Positions 50,792-62,963 are shown, counted from the stretch's first letter. The stretch: 64,000 nucleotides of DNA from Proteus hauseri ATCC 700826 (GCF_001654965.1 NZ_LXEV01000014.1:20002-84001), one strand, 5' to 3'. Translations and numbers: made by a program. The notes: generated by a model not told the origin, from the sequence alone.

Positions 50792-51862
50792 TTATGATTC
50801 AGGCTGATATTCAGAAATAGTGACATTAAGATTAATTTCTTCGCCATTACGTAATAGTGTGACTGGCAATACCGTATTTGGACGTGTTTCTGCAATATAA
50901 TCCATCATTTCCATCGCAGAGACCGCAGGTGCATGATTAATACTAAGAATAATATCGTCTGTTTTCATACCCGCTTTATCCGCAGGACTATTAGGGCTAA
51001 TACGGAAAATACGTAATCCTTGAATTTGTTTGATATCTGAATTTGAAGAGCGAATTTTTGGTAACTCTTTTGCGGTGATGCCAATAAATCCCCGAATAAC
51101 ACGACCATCGCGAATGAGTTTATTCATTATTTTTACAGCAAGTTCAGTAGGGATCGCAAATCCCAAACCTTCTGCACTTGGGCGATAACCATTATAAGTA
51201 CCCGAATCAAACGTCATTGTATTAATACCCACTAGTTCACCTTCAGTATTAATTAATGCGCCTCCAGAGTTACCTTCGTTAATTGAGGCATCAGTCTGCA
51301 GAAAATTTTGGTAACGAGTAGGGCTAAGTCCCACCCGCCCCGTAGCGCTAATAATACCTTGAGTGATGGTTTGCCCTATATTAAAGGGATTGCCAATAGC
51401 GAGAACAACATCACCTACATGAGAAACTCTTTTACTATTAATCGGGATGGTAGGAAGATTTTCAGCATCAATTTTTAAAACAGCAAGATCAGTTAAAGGG
51501 TCAGAACCAATCAATAAGCCTTCATAGAGATCACCATTTTGTAATGCGACAATTATTTGGTCCGCATTATTAATAACATGCTGATTTGTTAAAACATAAC
51601 CTCTGCCATCCATTATAACGCCAGCACCAAGAGAGGTTAATTCTCGTCCTTCTTGAGAAAAACTTCCCATTGTACTGCTATAGACGTTAACGACAGCCGG
51701 CGCTGCTCGCCGTACTGCTTTATTGTAACTAAATGGGGCATTTAGAAAGTCGCCATTGAGTAAGTGCTCAATAAAAATAGGGCGAATAGAGGGTACCGCA
51801 ACCAAGAGAATGGCAGCTGTTAAAATACCAATCAAGGCAGATCGCAGTAGCTTAGTTAACAT
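50792..51862 (-). CDS. degS: Site-1 protease DegS (sigma-E regulator)
   Basis: DegS senses misfolded porin C-termini through its PDZ domain and cuts RseA to release sigma-E. The 356-residue protein has an N-terminal membrane anchor (about 7-28), a trypsin-like domain with H95 (TNQHVINN), D125 (TDLAVLK) and S199 (NEGNSGGAL), and one PDZ domain (about 255-340). It lies downstream of degQ. Confidence 0.97.
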   Translation of the reverse strand: MLTKLLRSALIGILTAAILLVAVPSIRPIFIEHLLNGDFLNAPFSYNKAVRRAAPAVVNVYSSTMGSFSQEGRELTSLGAGVIMDGRGYVLTNQHVINNADQIIVALQNGDLYEGLLIGSDPLTDLAVLKIDAENLPTIPINSKRVSHVGDVVLAIGNPFNIGQTITQGIISATGRVGLSPTRYQNFLQTDASINEGNSGGALINTEGELVGINTMTFDSGTYNGYRPSAEGLGFAIPTELAVKIMNKLIRDGRVIRGFIGITAKELPKIRSSNSDIKQIQGLRIFRISPNSPADKAGMKTDDIILSINHAPAVSAMEMMDYIAETRPNTVLPVTLLRNGEEINLNVTISEYQPES

Positions 51863-51991
51863 AAAAATCCTGTATTTATGTTTGATTGGGAGATTATTTG
51901 TACAAGTGCAGCGAGAATATCATAGTTTGGCTTATGAAAGGATATGCCAGCGCATAAATTCCTGATTCATACGAAAAGAGTGATAAAAAAA

Positions 51992-52018
51992 GCCCCATAA
52001 CAGGAACAGTTATAGGGC
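51992..52018 (-). terminator. Terminator after degQ
   Basis: GCCCCATAAC pairs, with one mismatch, with GTTATAGGGC; on the minus strand it is followed by seven T. It separates degQ from degS. Confidence 0.82.
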
Positions 52019-52055
52019 ATAAGGAAACAAACAAAGTATGCGTAAGGCGAATTAA

Positions 52056-53447
52056 TTAGCGTGGTGTATTACGCAGTAAAAGATAAATTTCTTCATTACC
52101 ACGTTGAATATTTAATGCCAGTACTGGTGGTTTTGCATCAATGGTTTTACGTAAGTCACCTAATGATTCAATACGGGTATTATTAATACCAATAATCAGG
52201 TCGCCTTTTTGTAAACCAGACATTGCAGCCGGAGAGTCTTTCTCAACTGAATCGACAACAACTCCTTTTGCTTGTTTATTAACATAATTACTGAGTGTCG
52301 CACCTTGCAATGCTGGTGAGAAGTTATCTGCACGAGTCGCATCAGCTGATTGTTTTTCCAAGGTCACTTTGACATCCATCGGTTTACCTTGGCGGATTAA
52401 ACCAATTAAGATTTCTTTACCTGGTGGTGTTGTACCGACTTTTGCTCTTAATTCAGCGAAACTATTGATGCGTTTGCCATCGACAGAAATAAGCACATCA
52501 CCCGGTTTGATACCTGCTTTTGCTGCGGATGATTCGGGTAGCACTTCACTAACAAAAGCACCACGTTGTGCATCGATATTAAAGGATTTCGCAAGGTCAG
52601 CGTTCATTTCAGCGCCACGAATACCTAAAATGCCACGTTTAACTTCACCATGAGCAATAAGCTGTTGGCTTAAGTCACGAGCCATATTACTTGGGATAGC
52701 AAAACCGATACCAATATTGCCACCACCAGGCGCTAAAATTGCTGTGTTGATACCTATTAGCTCACCATTTAGGTTAACTAGAGCACCACCAGAGTTACCA
52801 CGGTTGATAGAGGCATCGGTTTGAATGAAGTTTTCTAGACCTTCAAGATTTAAACCACTACGGCCCAACGCTGAAATAATACCTGAGGTCGCGGTTTGAC
52901 CTAAACCAAACGGATTACCAACAGCTACGGCAAAATCACCCACTCGAAGTTTGTCTGAATCTGCCATTTTTATTGCAGTTAAATTGACTGGTTTTTCGAT
53001 TTGAAGCAGGGCGATATCAGTTTGTGGGTCGCTACCAATCAATTTAGCGGTAAATTCACGACCATCATTAATTTGTAACTGAATTTTATCTGCGCTATCG
53101 ATAACGTGGTTATTGGTTAATACATAGCCCTTTTGTGCATCGATAATCACGCCAGAGCCTAATCCCTCAAAAGGACGAGTGCTTTGTTGCTGTGATGGGA
53201 AATTAGGGCCAAAGAAAAATTTAAACTCTTCAGGTACTTGCTGATTTTGTACGCGAGTACCTGAAACATGCACACTAACAACAGCTGGCAATACTTGTTC
53301 TAGCATTGGCGCAAGACTTGGCAACTCTTGACCCGCAGGCATTACCGCGGGAAGTGCAGCCATACTGGTTGTCGGGATTGTTGATAGTGAAAGCCCGACA
53401 CTCATAGCAAGTGCGCTAAGTAATAATTTTCTTTTTTTAGTCAACAT
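52056..53447 (-). CDS. degQ: Periplasmic serine endoprotease DegQ
   Basis: DegQ is an HtrA-family periplasmic protease and chaperone. The 463-residue precursor has a signal peptide (about 1-30, ending SMA), a protease domain with H114 (TNNHVID), D144 (TDIALLQ) and S219 (NRGNSGGAL), and two PDZ domains (about 262-350 and 370-455). Its place next to degS argues for DegQ rather than DegP. A possible sigma-E promoter is at 53513-53540. Confidence 0.96.
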   Translation of the reverse strand: MLTKKRKLLLSALAMSVGLSLSTIPTTSMAALPAVMPAGQELPSLAPMLEQVLPAVVSVHVSGTRVQNQQVPEEFKFFFGPNFPSQQQSTRPFEGLGSGVIIDAQKGYVLTNNHVIDSADKIQLQINDGREFTAKLIGSDPQTDIALLQIEKPVNLTAIKMADSDKLRVGDFAVAVGNPFGLGQTATSGIISALGRSGLNLEGLENFIQTDASINRGNSGGALVNLNGELIGINTAILAPGGGNIGIGFAIPSNMARDLSQQLIAHGEVKRGILGIRGAEMNADLAKSFNIDAQRGAFVSEVLPESSAAKAGIKPGDVLISVDGKRINSFAELRAKVGTTPPGKEILIGLIRQGKPMDVKVTLEKQSADATRADNFSPALQGATLSNYVNKQAKGVVVDSVEKDSPAAMSGLQKGDLIIGINNTRIESLGDLRKTIDAKPPVLALNIQRGNEEIYLLLRNTPR

Positions 53448-53512
53448 GAATTAGAGTCTCTTGATACAGTTATCAAAACAATATTGAGTGCCCAATTTGG
53501 GCGCGATGTCAC

Positions 53513-53540
53513 TAAGACCTGTACTAACAAAGGAAAGTTC
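53513..53540 (-). promoter_or_regulatory. Possible sigma-E promoter of degQ
   Basis: On the minus strand GAACTT (53540-53535) is followed after 17 bp by TCTTA (53517-53513), close to the sigma-E -35 and -10 elements. The expected transcription start is about 60 bp before the degQ ATG. The -10 match is imperfect. Confidence 0.4.
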
Positions 53541-53646
53541 ACTGAGAGAAGGCGAGTTTTGCTTCCTTTTACATGGATTTACAAGACAATAGTTATCTTT
53601 AAAACCACAGTAAATTATTGCTGTTTCTATACTTTTATTTAGAAAG

Positions 53647-53680
53647 AAAAACGCCGCAAGTTTGAAGTTGCGGCGTTTTC
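53647..53680 (-). terminator. Terminator after zapG
   Basis: AAAACGCCGCAA pairs perfectly with TTGCGGCGTTTT and is T-rich on both strands. It lies just past the zapG stop. Confidence 0.88.
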
Positions 53681-53683
53681 ATC

Positions 53684-54088
53684 TTAGTTATCTTTTTTCT
53701 CAGTAGGTCTGAACAATCCAGAAGCACCTTCGGAATAATCGCGAGGCGGCATCTTAATTGGAGATTGGTCATTCGCCGCTTCAGATTCGCTTAACCGATA
53801 GTTAAACGGATTATCTTGTACTGGCATATCAGGCATTAACTCATTAGAGCTTTTTGCCATGTGTTGATAAAGCTGGCGGTAATCTTTCGCCATATTATCT
53901 AAAAGTTCAGCGCTTCTCGCAAAGTGACTAACAAGTTCATTGCGATAAGTATCAAGTTCTTCTTTTTTAGTATCTAATTCTGCTTTTATAGCATCTTGTT
54001 GGCGAAGGGTGCTATTACCATAACGCATTGCGAGTGCGCCGATAATGAGACCAACAACTAATCCAATCAGTGCATAAACCCAAACCAT
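53684..54088 (-). CDS. zapG: Z-ring-associated/envelope protein ZapG (YhcB, DUF1043)
   Basis: The 134-residue inner-membrane protein has one N-terminal helix (VYALIGLVVGLIIGALAMRY), then a cytosolic coiled coil (about 30-85, with HFARSAELLDNMAKDYRQLYQHMA) and a proline-rich tail. YhcB links cell division, wall and phospholipid synthesis. It is divergent from zapE. Confidence 0.95.
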   Translation of the reverse strand: MVWVYALIGLVVGLIIGALAMRYGNSTLRQQDAIKAELDTKKEELDTYRNELVSHFARSAELLDNMAKDYRQLYQHMAKSSNELMPDMPVQDNPFNYRLSESEAANDQSPIKMPPRDYSEGASGLFRPTEKKDN

Positions 54089-54290
54089 GGCAACTCCTTT
54101 TCATCTAATAGTGAGGACGATGGATTCTTATAACATCATAACCACTAAAAGGCATGAGTGGAATAATATCCTTAATCTTAATATGAAATTCACGTGTTAC
54201 GTCGATGTTAAATCAATTTTTAATGCTTATAATGGCGTCATTCTAGCGACTATAATCAGTATGTTATAAATTTAAGGACAGAGGGCATTC

Positions 54291-55406
54291 ATGACTGTTA
54301 GCACGCCGTTATCTCTTTATGAAGCCGCATTAAAACAGGGTGATTACCAACCTGATGAGGTTCAACGACAAACGGTTATCCATCTTCAACAGATATACCA
54401 TGCATTACTAAAGCCAACTTCGCCAGAAAAAAATACCTTAACTCAGCGTTTATTTGGCCGTTTTCGTAACAAGAAAAAGCAAGTGGTGCCAGAGCGTGGT
54501 TTATATATGTGGGGAGGGGTTGGTCGAGGTAAAACATGGCTGATGGATATGTTTTATCATAGTTTGCCAACTGAAAGAAAACTTCGCCTACATTTTCATC
54601 GTTTTATGTTGCGGGTTCAAGATGAATTAAAAGTTTTGCAAGGGCAAGAGGATCCCTTAGAAATCATTGCTGATACGTTTAAAGCACAAACAGATGTGCT
54701 CTGTTTTGATGAGTTTTTTGTCTCGGATATTACCGATGCAATGATTTTAGGAACATTACTTGAAGCCTTATTTGCACGCGGTATAACGCTGGTGGCAACA
54801 TCAAATATTCCACCTGATAATCTTTATCGTAATGGGCTACAACGTGCTCGCTTTTTACCTGCAATAGAACAAATTAAAATGCATTGTGATATTTTAAATG
54901 TTGATGCAGGTATTGATTATCGCCTGCGCACGCTAACGCAAGCTCATCTTTTTTTATCACCGTTAACAGATAAAAATACTCAAGAAATGGAGAGGATTTT
55001 TAATAATCTAGCTAGCCATGACGGTCAATCAGAACAAACATTAACGATTAATCATCGGCCGATGCAAGTTATAAAATCAGCTAATGGTGTACTTGCTGTT
55101 AACTTCTCAACGCTGTGTATGGAAGCGCGTAGCCAGCTAGATTATATCGAGCTATCAAAACGCTATCACACTGTTTTAATTTATAAAATGGTAAAGATGG
55201 ATTCGAGAAATGAAGATGCTGCACGACGTTTTTTAGCTTTAGTTGATGAATTTTACGAGCGTAAAGTGAAGCTTATCATTAATGCGGAAGTGGCGATGGA
55301 TGATATTTATCAAGGGAGCTTCTTACGCTTTGAATATCAGCGTTGTTTATCTCGCTTACAAGAGATGCAAAGTGAAGCGTATTTAATAGAGCCTCATCTT
55401 GCTTAA
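54291..55406 (+). CDS. zapE: Cell division ATPase ZapE (YhcM, AFG1 family)
   Basis: ZapE is an AAA+-like ATPase recruited to the Z-ring late in division, mainly under stress. The 371-residue protein has Walker A GGVGRGKT (75-82), HFHRFMLRVQDEL, Walker B VLCFDEFFVSDITDAM and the arginine-rich RDAARRFLALVDEFYE-like helix. AGAGGG precedes the ATG. Confidence 0.97.
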   Translation: MTVSTPLSLYEAALKQGDYQPDEVQRQTVIHLQQIYHALLKPTSPEKNTLTQRLFGRFRNKKKQVVPERGLYMWGGVGRGKTWLMDMFYHSLPTERKLRLHFHRFMLRVQDELKVLQGQEDPLEIIADTFKAQTDVLCFDEFFVSDITDAMILGTLLEALFARGITLVATSNIPPDNLYRNGLQRARFLPAIEQIKMHCDILNVDAGIDYRLRTLTQAHLFLSPLTDKNTQEMERIFNNLASHDGQSEQTLTINHRPMQVIKSANGVLAVNFSTLCMEARSQLDYIELSKRYHTVLIYKMVKMDSRNEDAARRFLALVDEFYERKVKLIINAEVAMDDIYQGSFLRFEYQRCLSRLQEMQSEAYLIEPHLA

Positions 55407-56272
<866 letters not shown>

Positions 56273-56284
56273 TCGGGATATTAG

Positions 56285-56680
<396 letters not shown>

Positions 56681-56713
56681 TTTGTTATCTTCTAGATATC
56701 AATTTGATGTTGA

Positions 56714-56741
56714 AACCCGTCTTCACAGGCGGGTTTTTTTA
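56714..56741 (+). terminator. Terminator of rplM-rpsI
   Basis: AACCCGTC pairs with GGCGGGTT and is followed by seven T. Confidence 0.92.
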
Positions 56742-57353
56742 TTTTCATTATTTTGTTAATTAACTTTGTTAACTGTATGAAAATAAATTAATTGTATGTA
56801 TTTAGGTGTTAACGTAACCAAATCACATAATAGACAAGCACTAATTAGAACAAAAAATCACTATTTTTAGATTAATATTTTAATTAAAGTTATTTTTTAA
56901 TATTATTATCTTTGTTTTTTAATAGTATGACATATTCTGTTGAATTATTTGCATGAGTCACCCTAAGTAACATGAAATCTGATAGAATAGCGTACTTTGG
57001 CGTCTTTCTTTCTGTGATTTCATAATGCTGCCTAGTGGGTGTTTTTATAATAATGCTCATTAATAATTTGAAAGTAATACCAAAACTATTATAACGACAG
57101 TGACGTTATATGGCTGTGTGATTGTTTTGGTATTGCTTGATAATGATATGTGCCGCAAAGACAAGTGAACATTTACCTTTGTAGATAAGATTATCCCTCG
57201 ATAATTCGTTTATATAGGTAGTCACCCAAAATAGCGAAATAGCTTAGATAATTATTTAAGTTAGCTATTTTGGTATGCTCGTCTTTTAGGAATGGGGGAA
57301 TGATAGATGCATAAGCGGATTCATTCCTTTAATTGATTAACTTGGAGGTTTTC
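56742..57353. other. Long leader/intergenic region of sspA with two inverted repeats
   Basis: No gene was seen. AATACCAAAAC (57076-57086) is matched by GTTTTGGTATT (57124-57134) with ATAACG/CGTTAT nested inside, and CCAAAATAGC (57226-57235) by GCTATTTTGG (57264-57273). They may be leader structures of sspA, small transcripts or dispersed repeats. Confidence 0.5.
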
Positions 57354-57995
57354 ATGGCTGTCGCTGCCAACAAACGTTCGGTAATGACTTTGTTTTCCGG
57401 TCCGACTGATATTTTCAGCCATCAGGTCAGAATTGTCCTAGCGGAGAAAGGTGTCAGTGTTGAAATTGAACAGGTTGAAGCTGGTAATCTTCCACAGGAT
57501 CTTATCGATCTGAACCCATACCAAAGTGTACCGACTTTGGTTGATCGCGAATTGACCCTGTATGATTCACGTATCATCATGGAATACCTTGATGAACGCT
57601 TCCCTCATCCTCCTTTAATGCCTGTTTATCCAGTTGCTCGTGGTAGCAGCCGTTTAATGATGCACCGCATTGAGCAGGATTGGTATTCTCTCATGAACAT
57701 CATTGAGAAAGGTACAGAGCAACAAGCTAACGCTGCACGTAAACAGTTAGCTGAAGAACTGTTAGCTATTTCTCCAGTGTTTAAAGAATATCCTTACTTT
57801 ATGAGTGAAGAATTCAGCTTAGTAGATTGCTACCTTGCTCCATTATTATGGCGTTTACCAGTATTAGGTGTAGACCTAAGTGGTGCAGCGGCTAAAGATG
57901 TACAAATTTATATGCAACGTGTTTTTGAACGCGACTCTTTCCTTGCGTCATTAACCGAAGCAGAGCGTGAAATGCGCTTACCTTCAAGAGGGTAA
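57354..57995 (+). CDS. sspA: Stringent starvation protein A
   Basis: SspA binds sigma-70 RNA polymerase and lowers H-NS during starvation. The 213-residue glutathione-transferase-fold protein starts MAVAANKRSVMTLFSGPTD after TTGGAGG; an in-frame upstream start is rejected. It has the thioredoxin-like domain (NPYQSVPTLVDRELTLYDS) and an all-helical C-terminal half, and lacks transferase activity in known homologues. Confidence 0.98.
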   Translation: MAVAANKRSVMTLFSGPTDIFSHQVRIVLAEKGVSVEIEQVEAGNLPQDLIDLNPYQSVPTLVDRELTLYDSRIIMEYLDERFPHPPLMPVYPVARGSSRLMMHRIEQDWYSLMNIIEKGTEQQANAARKQLAEELLAISPVFKEYPYFMSEEFSLVDCYLAPLLWRLPVLGVDLSGAAAKDVQIYMQRVFERDSFLASLTEAEREMRLPSRG

Positions 57996-58001
57996 TTGAG
58001 C

Positions 58002-58511
58002 ATGGAGATTATGGATATGTCTCCGCGCCGTCCGCATTTATTGCGTGCGCATTATGAGTGGATCCTAGAAAACGACTTAACCCCACATCTTGTTGTCGAT
58101 GTGAATATTGTTGGTGTTCAGGTTCCTATGGAATATGCGCACGATGGTCAAATTGTACTGAATATTTCACCTCGAGCTGTGAATAACTTAGAGTTGACAC
58201 TGCAACAGGTATTATTTAGCGCAAGCTTTGGTGGAATACCTCGTAAAGTACGAGTGCCAATGGTTGCTGTTATGGCCATTTATGCGAGAGAAAACGGTGC
58301 GGGAATGATGTTTGAGCCTGAACCGGCATATGAAGATGGCCAACCATCAGCATTTGCTGAAGAAGATCATCAAGATAACTCAGAAGTACCTACTGGTGAA
58401 GTATTATCTTTAGTAACAGATAACGCTTCTGACGATACAACAACGCCACCAGATGATGATCCAGAGCCACCTCGTCCAACAGGTCGCCCATCACTGCGAG
58501 TCGTTAAATAA
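58002..58511 (+). CDS. sspB: ClpXP protease specificity factor SspB
   Basis: SspB tethers ssrA-tagged proteins to ClpX. The protein has SPRRPHLLRAHYEWILEND, the tag-binding fold with PMEYAHDGQIVLNISPRAV, a long acidic linker (about 107-157) and the C-terminal ClpX-binding RPSLRVVK. I chose ATG 58002 (169 aa); 58011 and 58017 are possible. It follows sspA by 6 bp. Confidence 0.97.
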   Translation: MEIMDMSPRRPHLLRAHYEWILENDLTPHLVVDVNIVGVQVPMEYAHDGQIVLNISPRAVNNLELTLQQVLFSASFGGIPRKVRVPMVAVMAIYARENGAGMMFEPEPAYEDGQPSAFAEEDHQDNSEVPTGEVLSLVTDNASDDTTTPPDDDPEPPRPTGRPSLRVVK

Positions 58512-58540
58512 TTTATTGAACGTATTGTTTATAAATTAGA

Positions 58541-58572
58541 AAGCCCAGTTTAAAACAACTGGGCTTTTTTAT
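58541..58572 (+). terminator. Terminator of sspA-sspB
   Basis: AAAGCCCAGTT pairs with AACTGGGCTTT, followed by a T-tract. Confidence 0.92.
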
Positions 58573-58612
58573 TTTTATTAAGCTATTTATTGTTTCTGGC
58601 TATTGAGAGAAA

Positions 58613-58647
58613 CAAAAAACGCCCTATATTTCTATAGCGCGTTTTGT
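58613..58647 (-). terminator. Terminator of the DcuC/amidohydrolase operon
   Basis: On the minus strand AAAACGCGCTATA pairs, with one mismatch, with TATAGGGCGTTTT and is followed by T-rich sequence, 20-50 bp past the amidohydrolase stop. Confidence 0.8.
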
Positions 58648-58664
58648 GAAGTATTTAACTGAAA

Positions 58665-59933
58665 TTATTTCAGTAATTCTTCTAAACAACCCGTGTAAAG
58701 ATTAACCGCGGTCATTAATTGTTTTTCATCAAAGTCAAAACCCGCTTGGTGATGACCCGCAGTTCTATCTGCACCCACAACGAAGTACAGTGATTTGCCA
58801 CCACAACGTTGTACTCGTTTAGCGAGAACAGTCGCATCTTCACTTCCCCCAAATGGGCGAGTTGCAACAGCGGTGAGCTCAGCGTGTTTGCCGACAACTT
58901 TCGTCATCACATCAATCAGTTCTTGGTCATTAGTAAGGTCAACGGCTTCACCCATGATTTCGCTTTCCATTTCTAATTGGAAGCTATGCGCTGCGCCTTC
59001 AGCCATACGTACTGCGTTTGCAGCCATAAAGCTGTTGATCTCTTCATTTTCACCACGAACTTCAATTTGCATTTCGGCATTAGCAGGGGTGACGTTACGG
59101 CCTTCACCCGCTTTTAATACACCGATGTTAATGCGTGACATTCCTTTACCGTGGCGAGAAATACCTAGCATTTGTGTTGCCGCATGGCAAGCACCCGCTA
59201 ATGCGTTACGGCCTAACTCAGGCTCAGCACCGGCATGAGATGGCGCACCTTTGAAACGAAAATCATATTTGGTTGTGCAAAGGAAATGCGTTGGATTAAT
59301 AACGATTTCACCACTGTTAGCGATAAAGCCTAAATGAGCACCTAAAAAGTAGTCAGCATCATCAGCAATACCACTTTCAGCCATTGCTCTTGCGCCACGA
59401 ACGCCTTCTTCTGCTGGTTGGAATAAGATTTTAACTTTACCAACGACTTTATCTTTATTTTCTACTAACCAGTGTGCAACACCTAAACCGATAGAAATAT
59501 GGCCATCGTGACCACAAGCATGCATTTCACCAGCGTGACAAGATGCGAAATTTTCTGCATGTGGACGATGTTTATCTTCGGTTGCTTCATTAACACCAAC
59601 ACAGTCAATATCAAAACGTAGTGCAACAGTTGGACCTGCTTTTCCACTGTCAAAAATAGCCACACAACCAGTAAGTTCTTTCATTTCGCTTAGCAGAGCT
59701 TCATCAACTTTATGCTCTCTTGCTACAGCTAGGCCTTTTTCGACTACTTGACGGCGACGACCAAAAGCAAACTCTTGATTAATAACATCGGGTCCGACTT
59801 TAACTTCTAAACCTAAACTACGTAATTCTTTAACGATTTTTGCTGTAGTTAAAAATTCAGACCAACCAATTTCAGGATATTGATGAAACTCACGACGCCA
59901 TTTAATTAATTTTTCGAGTGTAATTGCTGACAT
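58665..59933 (-). CDS. M20-family amidohydrolase, AbgA-like (aminobenzoyl-glutamate utilisation type)
   Basis: The 422-residue metallo-amidohydrolase starts at ATG 59933 (MSAITLEK), 8 bp after GGAG; earlier ATGs are too close to it. It has metal-site segments ALRFDID, HACGHDGHISIG and LFQPAEEGVRGA, and a dimerisation domain (CTTKYDFRFKGAPSHAG). The family includes AbgA and amino-acid deacylases. It lies 16 bp after a DcuC-type transporter gene, so transporter and hydrolase probably take up and split one N-acyl or peptide-like compound. The substrate is unknown. Confidence 0.87.
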   Translation of the reverse strand: MSAITLEKLIKWRREFHQYPEIGWSEFLTTAKIVKELRSLGLEVKVGPDVINQEFAFGRRRQVVEKGLAVAREHKVDEALLSEMKELTGCVAIFDSGKAGPTVALRFDIDCVGVNEATEDKHRPHAENFASCHAGEMHACGHDGHISIGLGVAHWLVENKDKVVGKVKILFQPAEEGVRGARAMAESGIADDADYFLGAHLGFIANSGEIVINPTHFLCTTKYDFRFKGAPSHAGAEPELGRNALAGACHAATQMLGISRHGKGMSRINIGVLKAGEGRNVTPANAEMQIEVRGENEEINSFMAANAVRMAEGAAHSFQLEMESEIMGEAVDLTNDQELIDVMTKVVGKHAELTAVATRPFGGSEDATVLAKRVQRCGGKSLYFVVGADRTAGHHQAGFDFDEKQLMTAVNLYTGCLEELLK

Positions 59934-59949
59934 ATTCATTTCTCCACAC

Positions 59950-61224
59950 TTATAACATGAATAACGCAACAGCGATGACGCCGATAATCATACCCGGTGC
60001 AGTACGTTTTGCGATTTCCATAGGATTTACATTTGCAAGACCAGCACAAACAATTGCTGCGCCTGCAAGTGGTGACATTGTGCGACCTAATGCGCCAGAT
60101 AACGCTGCAGCCATACCCATGTCTGGAATTTCATAACCAAACAGTGATGCATGTGGTGTCACGGTTTCGTTGAATGCGAATGCTGCTGCGTCACCAGAAC
60201 CTGTAATAATACCCATTAAGAATGGCCCTAAAGTACCACCCCAACGTGCGAACTCAGGAGAGTGAGTTAAGAAGCTAATGAATGCGTCGATTAAACCTGA
60301 TGCTTTCAGACCTGCTGCGAATACTGCTGCTGCGATGATAATACCTAATACATCACCATAAGCATTACCCATACCTTTAAAGAACTCTTTAGTAACTTGA
60401 GCAGGGTTAGTTAATGTGATGAACAGCGCATAGATTGAACCAATTAACATTGCTGCTGGTACTGACAGTTTGAAGGTACTGAACGTTTCAAAGAATGGTA
60501 AAATGAGCAGAAGTAATGGAATAAAAGGCGCGGTAGCATATAAATAGTTAGGGCGAACCGCTTCTGGTGTTGCTTGAGCTGATGATGCTGAAGCTGCATC
60601 TCCAGCAACTGCAACTTTAAACTCTTTTTTCACTAAAGCGACAACGGCCAGTGAAACGGCTGCAATACCACCTGCCATTAAGCTGTATGGACTATGACGA
60701 GCAATTAAGTCAACTACTTCCATATTTGCCATATTAGCAACGAAGGCATTATGCGACATACCAGGGCTTAACATTGAGCCGATAGTACCACATAAAACTG
60801 CACCACCCGCGATAGCTGGGTGAATACGTGCGGCGATTAATAATGGAATTAATGTCGCACCTACCGCGGCTGCACAACCTGCTGCTGATGGAATTGCAAT
60901 ATTAATGAAATAAGTAACGATAACAGTCGCTGGGATCAAGAAGAAACCAAGACGCGTTAATACTTTTGATAATACATGTACCAGATGCATATCGCATTTG
61001 GTGTATTTCATTACATAAGCAAAACCCATACTCGCACAGATTGCTTGAATTAATGATGAAGACACCATGCGCTCACTAAATGCATTAAATGCATCTAATG
61101 GGGTTAGGCTCAAAATGCATAGCAATAAGCCCGCGCCAATTAGCACCATTCGGGTTTCATATTTTTTTATTAGCAAATAGACAGTTACGATAATAACGGC
61201 TACAGCTATAAGTTGCATCACCAT
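59950..61224 (-). CDS. DcuC-family anion/dicarboxylate transporter
   Basis: The 424-residue polytopic inner-membrane protein has about 11-12 hydrophobic segments and DcuC/ArsB-superfamily traits: GTIGSMLSPGMSHNAFVANM, GIITGSGDAAAFAFNETVTP and LGRTMSPLAGAAIVCAGLANVNP. E. coli DcuC exports succinate in anaerobic growth, but here cotranscription with an amidohydrolase suggests a different anion, such as an acyl amino acid. A perfect FNR box lies 117-130 bp upstream. Confidence 0.88.
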   Translation of the reverse strand: MVMQLIAVAVIIVTVYLLIKKYETRMVLIGAGLLLCILSLTPLDAFNAFSERMVSSSLIQAICASMGFAYVMKYTKCDMHLVHVLSKVLTRLGFFLIPATVIVTYFINIAIPSAAGCAAAVGATLIPLLIAARIHPAIAGGAVLCGTIGSMLSPGMSHNAFVANMANMEVVDLIARHSPYSLMAGGIAAVSLAVVALVKKEFKVAVAGDAASASSAQATPEAVRPNYLYATAPFIPLLLLILPFFETFSTFKLSVPAAMLIGSIYALFITLTNPAQVTKEFFKGMGNAYGDVLGIIIAAAVFAAGLKASGLIDAFISFLTHSPEFARWGGTLGPFLMGIITGSGDAAAFAFNETVTPHASLFGYEIPDMGMAAALSGALGRTMSPLAGAAIVCAGLANVNPMEIAKRTAPGMIIGVIAVALFML

Positions 61225-61313
61225 AGTGATCCCCTAGTTAATTATGACAATTTTATGAAAACGAACCTAACATCAATAAATTATATTTTTCTGTAAAGTT
61301 ATTAGGTGACTCC

Positions 61314-61354
61314 ATTATGAAGTTGGTTGATTGACAATATTTGATTGTTATCAA
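61314..61354 (-). promoter_or_regulatory. FNR-dependent class II promoter of the DcuC/amidohydrolase operon
   Basis: TTGATTGTTATCAA (61341-61354) is a perfect FNR box (TTGAT-N4-ATCAA). On the minus strand, CATAAT (61319-61314) is a good -10, placing the start near 61307 and the FNR centre at about -41, the classic activating position. It predicts anaerobic induction. Confidence 0.82.
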
Positions 61355-61484
61355 ATTTAATAGCCGAAATAAAATCTATTTTTTTAGACTGTGATGTTAT
61401 TAACAAATGCTACAAGATATTTATCATTAAAAGATGACAGAAAAGTTAAATAAAAAGAGAAGAAGTAAACAGTACGAAAATAAA

Positions 61485-61512
61485 TTATCCCACGTTAAAA
61501 AAATGGGATAAT
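61485..61512 (-). terminator. Terminator of gltBD
   Basis: TTATCCCA pairs with TGGGATAA around an 11-nt loop; on the minus strand T-rich sequence follows. It lies about 45 bp past the gltD stop. Confidence 0.7.
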
Positions 61513-61556
61513 AAATAGAATAAATAGTTAAAAATTTAAGTTAAAAGCAATAATTT

Positions 61557-62963
<1,407 letters not shown>

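Larger units (their letters stand above)
61225..61556. other. 332-bp gap between the transporter operon and gltD
   Basis: It contains the FNR-type promoter of the transporter (61307-61354) and the gltD terminator (61485-61512). No gene was seen. Confidence 0.7.
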
